Shown here one piece after another: positions 58,887 through 64,000 of a stretch of 64,000 bases of DNA. Position 1 is the first letter of the stretch, and every line of letters starts with the position of its first letter. Position numbers and translations under genes: made by a program. This DNA comes from Silene latifolia. Lineage: Eukaryota > Streptophyta > Magnoliopsida > Caryophyllales > Caryophyllaceae. The stretch covers positions 38,968,969 to 39,032,968 of the forward strand of contig NC_133538.1 of the NCBI RefSeq assembly GCF_048544455.1. The letters are read 5' to 3'. The notes beneath the pieces are model-generated. The model searched no databases and had not been told where the DNA came from. It was given only the letters and a program-made list of their open reading frames with translations.

Positions 58887-60577
58887 CATTCATTTTTTAA
58901 GCTTATGAACGTATTGATCGGGCCTTGGGATCAAAAAATTGGTTTACTATTTTTCCAAATACGGGAATAAAACACTATCCTATTCAAATTTCGGATCATG
59001 CCCCAATTGAGCAAGACTTAAATCTAACACGGAATGTTAGTAAAAAACCGTATAAGATTGATGCTTGGGTTTTTTCTCATGAGGAATGCCTTCAACTTAT
59101 TAAGAACATGTGGGCCTTCCGTATCTCTGGTTTTCCGGCTTATCAAGTGACTAGAAAGCTGGCACGAGTAAGGCAACATGTTAAGAAATGGGCTTTGGAT
59201 AAACGACATTCGTGGAAGCAACGATGGGATGATTTTGATGTTGAGTTGGAACGAGGCATGGAAATGGCAATTAGTGGGGGCAATGATGATTTCTACACAA
59301 AAATAAATGATGAAGTCCGGGATTTTTGGAAAGTAGCAGCTATCTTTTGGCGGCAGCGAGCGAAATTGAAATGGATGGTGGAAGGAGATACTTGTACTAA
59401 ATACTTTTTTAACTGGGTAAAGGGTCGAGCGGGCAGGAGTTTTATTCTTGGGATAAAAGGTAATGATGGCACATGGAAATATGATATAGGGGAGGGTAGG
59501 AGGTATTTTCCAAAAGGCGTTTAAGGATTTATATAACCCGGTTACGAATTGGGGCGATGATGTGAGAGATAGGGCTATGGAAGATTTATTGCATGTTTAT
59601 ACGAAATGCATAACTAGTGATGATGCTGACTTTATGGATCGTCCTTTTACAGCAAAGGAGGTGAGGCGAGCGGTTTTCCAAATGGGCGTGCTCAAATCAC
59701 CAGGGCCAGATGGTATTCCAGGCATTTTTTTTTTATCAAAAATGCTGGTTTATCGTGAAGAAGCATGTTACAAAAGCTATTCTTTCAATGCTGAATTCGG
59801 GGGTAGTTCTTAAGGAGTTGAATCGTACTTTTATCACGTTGGTTCCGAAGGGTGATAACCCGGAAGGGGTTGGTGACTACCGGCCTGTTAGCTTGTGTAA
59901 TGTGATTATGCGTATTGTTACTAAGTGTATCATGAATCGGTTGGCGAAAGTTATGAGGTATCTTGTGGGGGATTTCCAAAATGCTTTCATTCCTGGGAGG
60001 CAAATCTCGGATAATATTCTTCTGGCCAATGAGGCAATACATTGCATTAATTCACACAAGAAAGGCAGTATAGGTAGGTTGCCTTAAAAGCGGATATGAG
60101 TAAGGCTTATGATCGTGTGCGATGCGACTTCTTGAGGGCCGTATTATCAAAGGTTGGTATTATCAAAGGTGGGTTTCCCCGATAAACTAGTGACACTCAT
60201 TATGAATTGTGTCACCACAGTGTCGTATCAGATTCTTTTCAATGGGGCACCTCTCGACTTGTTTCTGCTAAAATGTGGACTTCGACAGGGGGATCCTCGC
60301 TTTTCATATTTGTTTGTGCTATGTATGGAGGTGCTCTCTTGTAATGTGCTTCAGTCATAGGCCTATGGTAGGTTAAAGGGTATTAGTCCGGGCGGTGGAA
60401 TAACGCCCTTGACGCACCTTTTCTTTGCGGATGATGCGGTTTTCTTTCTTCAAGATAAAGGAGACTCGCCAAAGGAGCTGAGAGAAATACTTGACAAATA
60501 CTGTTGCGCCTCAGACCAAGTTCTCAATGAAGGTAAATCGGGAATCTTGTTCGGTCCGAATACGACACTGGGCAAGG
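58887..60577 (+). pseudogene. L1-type LINE ORF2 fragment (endonuclease end and reverse transcriptase)
   Basis: It begins at the endonuclease C-terminus (ERIDRALGSKNWF, QISDHAPIE) and passes a linker with AIFWRQRAKLKWMVEGD. It then enters the reverse transcriptase in broken frames: LKSPGPDGIPGIFF, FITLVPKGDNPEGVGDYRP, FQNAFIPGRQISDNIL, KADMSKAYDRV, LFNGAPLDLF, GLRQGDP and the catalytic LFFADDAVFF near 60420-60450. Frameshifts lie near 59520, 59730 and 60085; a stop lies at 60358-60360. A partial duplication (GTATTATCAAAGGT written twice) spans about 60141-60172. It is cut off at 60577 by a decayed LTR. Confidence 0.88.
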
Positions 60578-61268
60578 TCTAAAACCCACTTCTTACCCGG
60601 CTAAGGTAAGTAGAAGATGTTACCACCTCGGTTTCCCGAGGCGGTAAATCGGAGATACAATCAAGAAACATTTATTATAAATAACAAGTTTAGTGATTAC
60701 AAACCATGAATGAATAAATAAAATAATTCAACTCGTGACTACTATCTATGTTATCTATCAACTATCCAAGTACTCGACTCCAAGTCCAAAGCGCGACCCA
60801 AATCCCGTTCACGTCAACAAGCAAAACCTGTACTTAACCTGCTCCCTATATGATCGAAAATATCATATGGATCGACACAGGTCACCCCGGATATAGGTGA
60901 CAATTACACAGACACAACAAACGTGAGTTTCAATAAATAAAGTGTGACACGACTCGAGTGTGTGAATATGCAACATGACTATGATATGAATCACATGGTA
61001 TCAAACAACCACCACCACGGTACCAGGACACGCCCAGACATACCGACAACCACAATGGTACCGGGACACGCCCAGACATACCAACAACCACAAATAGGTA
61101 CCGGGATACGCCCAGACATACCAACAACCACAAATAGGTACCGGGATACGCCTAGACGTATCGGGTCTGAAAGCCAACCGGATCTCCTGCCAGACGTCGT
61201 GTCTCAACCACACGAGTCCCTCCGTAACTCAAGCAATTTATATGCACATCTCTCTTGGAGTGGGAAGC
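60578..61268 (-). repeat. Partial LTR D of a Ty3-type element, minus orientation
   Basis: The edge TCTAAAACCC is a decayed form of TGTAACACCC, and the GTTACCACCTCGGTTTCCCG block matches the LTRs of Ty3-type elements 1 and 3. It contains a tandem array at 61017-61155. It is interrupted at 61268 (GGGAAGC) by LTR E; the sequence that should follow is visible in reverse in LTR E. Confidence 0.8.
61017..61155. repeat. Minisatellite in LTR D
   Basis: Four units of about 34-38 bp around GGTACCGGGACACGCCCAGA and the following CATACCRACAACCACAA. The same unit is present in reverse in LTR E. Confidence 0.85.
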
Positions 61269-62942
61269 TGTAATACCTCGTAGTTTCTAAGGCGATCACT
61301 CGACCGAGTAGATCAAGTGGACCGAGTATAACCTATATTAGACTTAGTGGAGTAGTGATAATGCCCGTCTGTAGAAGGGTCATCTTAAAACTGTTATTAC
61401 TTGAGATCTAGATATGATATTGATGTTATTCCAATTGGAGGTGATAGCTTGTTCTCTTACGATTCCAACGGTAGGTCACATGCCCAAAATGACCAAGAAA
61501 CGAGTAAGATATGACTGTTTTACGAAAACTGGTCTTTGCTGAGAACTGCGTCGTACTCGACCGAGTGAGGTTCACTCGACCGAGTGAGTGACACTCGACC
61601 GAGTGGACTCGCCACTCAATCGAGTGATGCTGTTCAGAACACGGGATTAAACCCTTTCTTTCCTAACTCTAAAATCATTTCTATCTTTTTGCTTATCTGT
61701 CCAAACTCTCTCCCTTCTCTCTAAAACCCTCACAAACACCATATTAGGGGATTCAAGCTTGGATTAGAGGATTGCTCACCTTATCCTTCATCCTTTCATC
61801 TTGTAAGTTGAGATCTACCCCTCTTTCTAGTCTTATGAACCCTAATTTTTGGGGGTTTTTAATTGGGTTGATTAATTAGTAATTATTGTTAATATATGGG
61901 TAATTAGTGGGTAATAATAAGGGGTTTTGTGTTGTATTATAGTATAGGGTGATTTATGATAGTCAATATGTTATTCATGTAGGATGAGACAGTTTTATGA
62001 GATAGATACTTGGTGATTTCGACTAGCTTATGGATTATGCTAAGAGGTAGGTTAATCCTACTCGGTTTCAATATTGTGGTTGTTACATGTTTTGTGGTTA
62101 ATGTTGTTAGTAATCTCATATAATTAGAGTAATTAAATTATAATATGTTCAGTCACTAATCATGTCATAAAGAGGATAAGCATGATGGTTATTATGTATC
62201 ACAATGTAATGATGGTTAAGACGATGTGATGAGTCGGTATTTGGCATATAAAGTGTCGTCTTGCATTTGTTATAATTATCTTGTGTATTGGAGGTTTGTG
62301 ACGATATGGTGGATTACTTGTTGTTATGGAGACGTAAGGCGGTTGGGAGACCGTCTTACGCTTAAGTCGCCTCTTGGAGCTTCCCACTCCAAGAGAAATG
62401 TGCACATTAATGGCTTGAGTTATGGAGGGACTCGTGTGGTTGAGACACGATGTCTGGCAGGGGATCCGGTTGGCTTCCGGACCCGGTACGTCTGGGCGTG
62501 TCCCGGTACCTGTTTGTGGTTGTTGGTATGTCTGGGCGTGTCCCAGTACCAGTGTGGCTGTCAGTATGTCTGAGCGTGTCCCGATACCATGGTGGTTGTG
62601 GGTACGTCTGGGCGTATCCCGATACCAGTGTGGTGGTTGTTTGATAGCGTCTCATTCATATCATAGTCATGTTGCATATTCACACACTCGTGTCGTGTCA
62701 CACTTTATATTTATTGAAGCTGACGTGTTGTGTGTTTGTGTAATTGTCACCTCTCTCTTTTGGGGTGGCATGTATCGATCCATATGATATCCTTTGGTTA
62801 TATGGGGAGCAGGTTAAGTACATGTTGTTTGGATAGTACGCAGAAGACGGGACAAGCTTGATGAGTCACGAGACGAGTGTAGTTAGTTAGATGAGTATAG
62901 TAGCCATGAGTTGTATTTATTCATTAGTTAATGGTTTGTAAT
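61269..62942 (+). repeat. LTR E of a Ty3-type element, plus orientation
   Basis: It begins TGTAATACCTCG within LTR D, whose last bases GAAGC may be the target duplication. It belongs to the same family as LTR D (shared CTTGGAGTGGGAAGC and minisatellite, opposite strand). It carries palindromes CACTCGACCGAGTA at 61297-61310 and a cluster at 61554-61626. It is cut at 62942 by an Athila-type LTR, so its other end is not seen. Confidence 0.82.
62486..62636. repeat. Minisatellite in LTR E
   Basis: Four units of about 34-38 bp with the phrase GGTACGTCTGGGCGTGTCCC and the following GGTACC, diverging slightly. It is the inverse of the array in LTR D. Confidence 0.85.
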
Positions 62943-64000
62943 TGATAAGGCTAAAGTCGTATCACCTTACCAAAATAAATCTATCTTAGTACTAACAAAA
63001 TAGCTAGCGGTAAGACAAGTATCGAATCCACAGGGAGGCGGTAATATTCAGTTTGCTAATGTTTAAAGTGTCTTTAAGATAACAATTTATGGGGGTTTTG
63101 TTTGGTTGTTTTCTATCAACTAATAGCAAGTAAATTAAAAGATGATTAACAATAATATTAAAGAGTCTAGGATTCCGGTTCACTTGGTCAATTATATGGG
63201 GTTTAACTTAATAAATTGTTAGGTCAATCAAACTATCTAAGGTCACAAGATTGATTAATTCTATTATGCCCTTTAGATTAAGTCTAACATGCAATCATTA
63301 TAATTAAACACAATCTATCTGATTATCGCAGCCTATATTAATTCTAACCCTTTCGGTGAAAGCATTAATTCGCTACACTAATTATAGACTCAGGCCTTAA
63401 ATCATATAACTAGAATAAGAACAATAATCAAACGATAGTTTTAGCGATATTACTAACAATCAATTAATAATCCCCCTTTCTAATCAACCTAGATCCCCTT
63501 CATCCTAAATGAATAAATTAGCTACTCATAGTGAATTGAACAACAACAATAAAGGTGGATAACAACATAATTGAAGACATGAAATAACAATCACGAATTA
63601 AAAGCATAAAACTTGAATAATAAATTAATGATGAATGATTAATACTTTAGTAATTATTGAGGAAAGATTAAAGAACATAGTATGAATGCTAAAGTATTTT
63701 CCAGCCGTCCAAAGTAAATAAAAGCGTAAAAACATAAACCCTACGAGTTTAGAATATATATTACAAACAAGACGTGTTTTAGGAAAATACGAAAATAAGA
63801 TCATCACAAAGGTTCCTCGATCGAGCCTCAACATACTCGATCGAGCCCTTCTTCACTCGATCGAGGAATCAAGTCCAGCAGCTTGATTTCATCTTAACTT
63901 CTCTTTTCGTCTTCAAGTCTCCTCGTTTCTCGTGCCATGCCTCGTGTATTCCACTATGCCATAACCGCAATGCTCATCTTAACTTGATTCACCTCGTAAT
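62943..64000 (-). repeat. Athila-type LTR, incomplete at window end
   Basis: It starts TGATAAGGCTAAAGTCG and shares with the LTR at 46687 the block around ATAGCTAGYGG and CGAAYCCACAGRGAGGCG, with the same overall order. On the minus strand this is the LTR's 3' end. CTCGATCGAG palindromes at about 63817-63867 lie at the place where the other Athila-like LTR has GGTCGATCGACC. The other end lies outside the window. Confidence 0.8.

Noticed and set aside
62226-62787. Overlapping plus-strand frames rich in Val, Gly and Trp
   Set aside because: They read through a minisatellite in all frames; this is a repeat artefact.

Overview
This is plant nuclear DNA, almost certainly from a eudicot. The evidence is introns with GT/AG borders, a plant-type LRR receptor kinase of the VIII-2 kind, and a dense nest of plant LTR retrotransposons, LINEs and MITEs in AT-rich sequence. 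No bacterial operon, CRISPR array, rRNA or convincing tRNA was seen. I cannot fix the species from sequence alone.

Genic part, 1-12950. At 1929-4229 (+) lie the last four exons of a conserved plant protein I do not recognise by name; its C-terminus ends in Phe after alternating strands and may be a beta-barrel. It is surrounded by small DNA transposons: two related Mutator-like MITEs (760-1471 and 5030-5722) and a Stowaway MITE (3160-3365). At 6239-12840 (-) lies the 3' half of an LRR receptor-like kinase gene, now a pseudogene. One kinase exon carries a TAG stop and is split by a young Ty1/copia element (7921-12818; 223-bp LTRs with about 2 differences; target duplication CCTTG).

First nest, about 12952-34778. 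An old RTE-type LINE (endonuclease part to 15035, reverse transcriptase part 31531-32192) is split by a 16.5-kb insertion. The insertion is a minus-strand Ty3-type element (15036-31530) with iMet-type primer binding site and an Athila-like ORF1. One of its LTRs is itself split by an 8.8-kb copia-type gag-only element (15469-24271, TSD CGTGA). A second related Ty3-type LTR with partial internal domain (32193-34778, + strand) ends the LINE.

Second nest, 34779-56741. A minus-strand copia element (LTR 55939-56741; gag; protease; integrase) is split twice. One insertion is an 8.3-kb Athila-like gag-protease element (46687-55029, TSD GTGTG). The other is a 10.5-kb ORF-less element with 2.4-2.5-kb LTRs (35130-45630, TSD CCCGT), which also carries a duplicated block of copia polymerase plus LTR sequence. 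A 512-bp hAT MITE sits in the copia LTR.

Right end, 56742-64000. It holds an RNase H fragment of a LINE, two Tourist-type MITEs in inverted back-to-back arrangement (58202-58846), an L1-type LINE fragment (58887-60577), two opposed LTRs of one family (60578-61268 and 61269-62942), and the start of another Athila-type LTR (62943-64000).

The most striking unexplained signal is a family of short palindromes around TCGATCGA (for example TACTCGATCGAGTA, GGTCGATCGACC, CCGGTCGATCGACCGG). It recurs in clusters in at least five different Ty3-type elements and is absent from the copia elements; its arms differ but usually stay self-complementary. All boundaries were read by eye and no searches were run.
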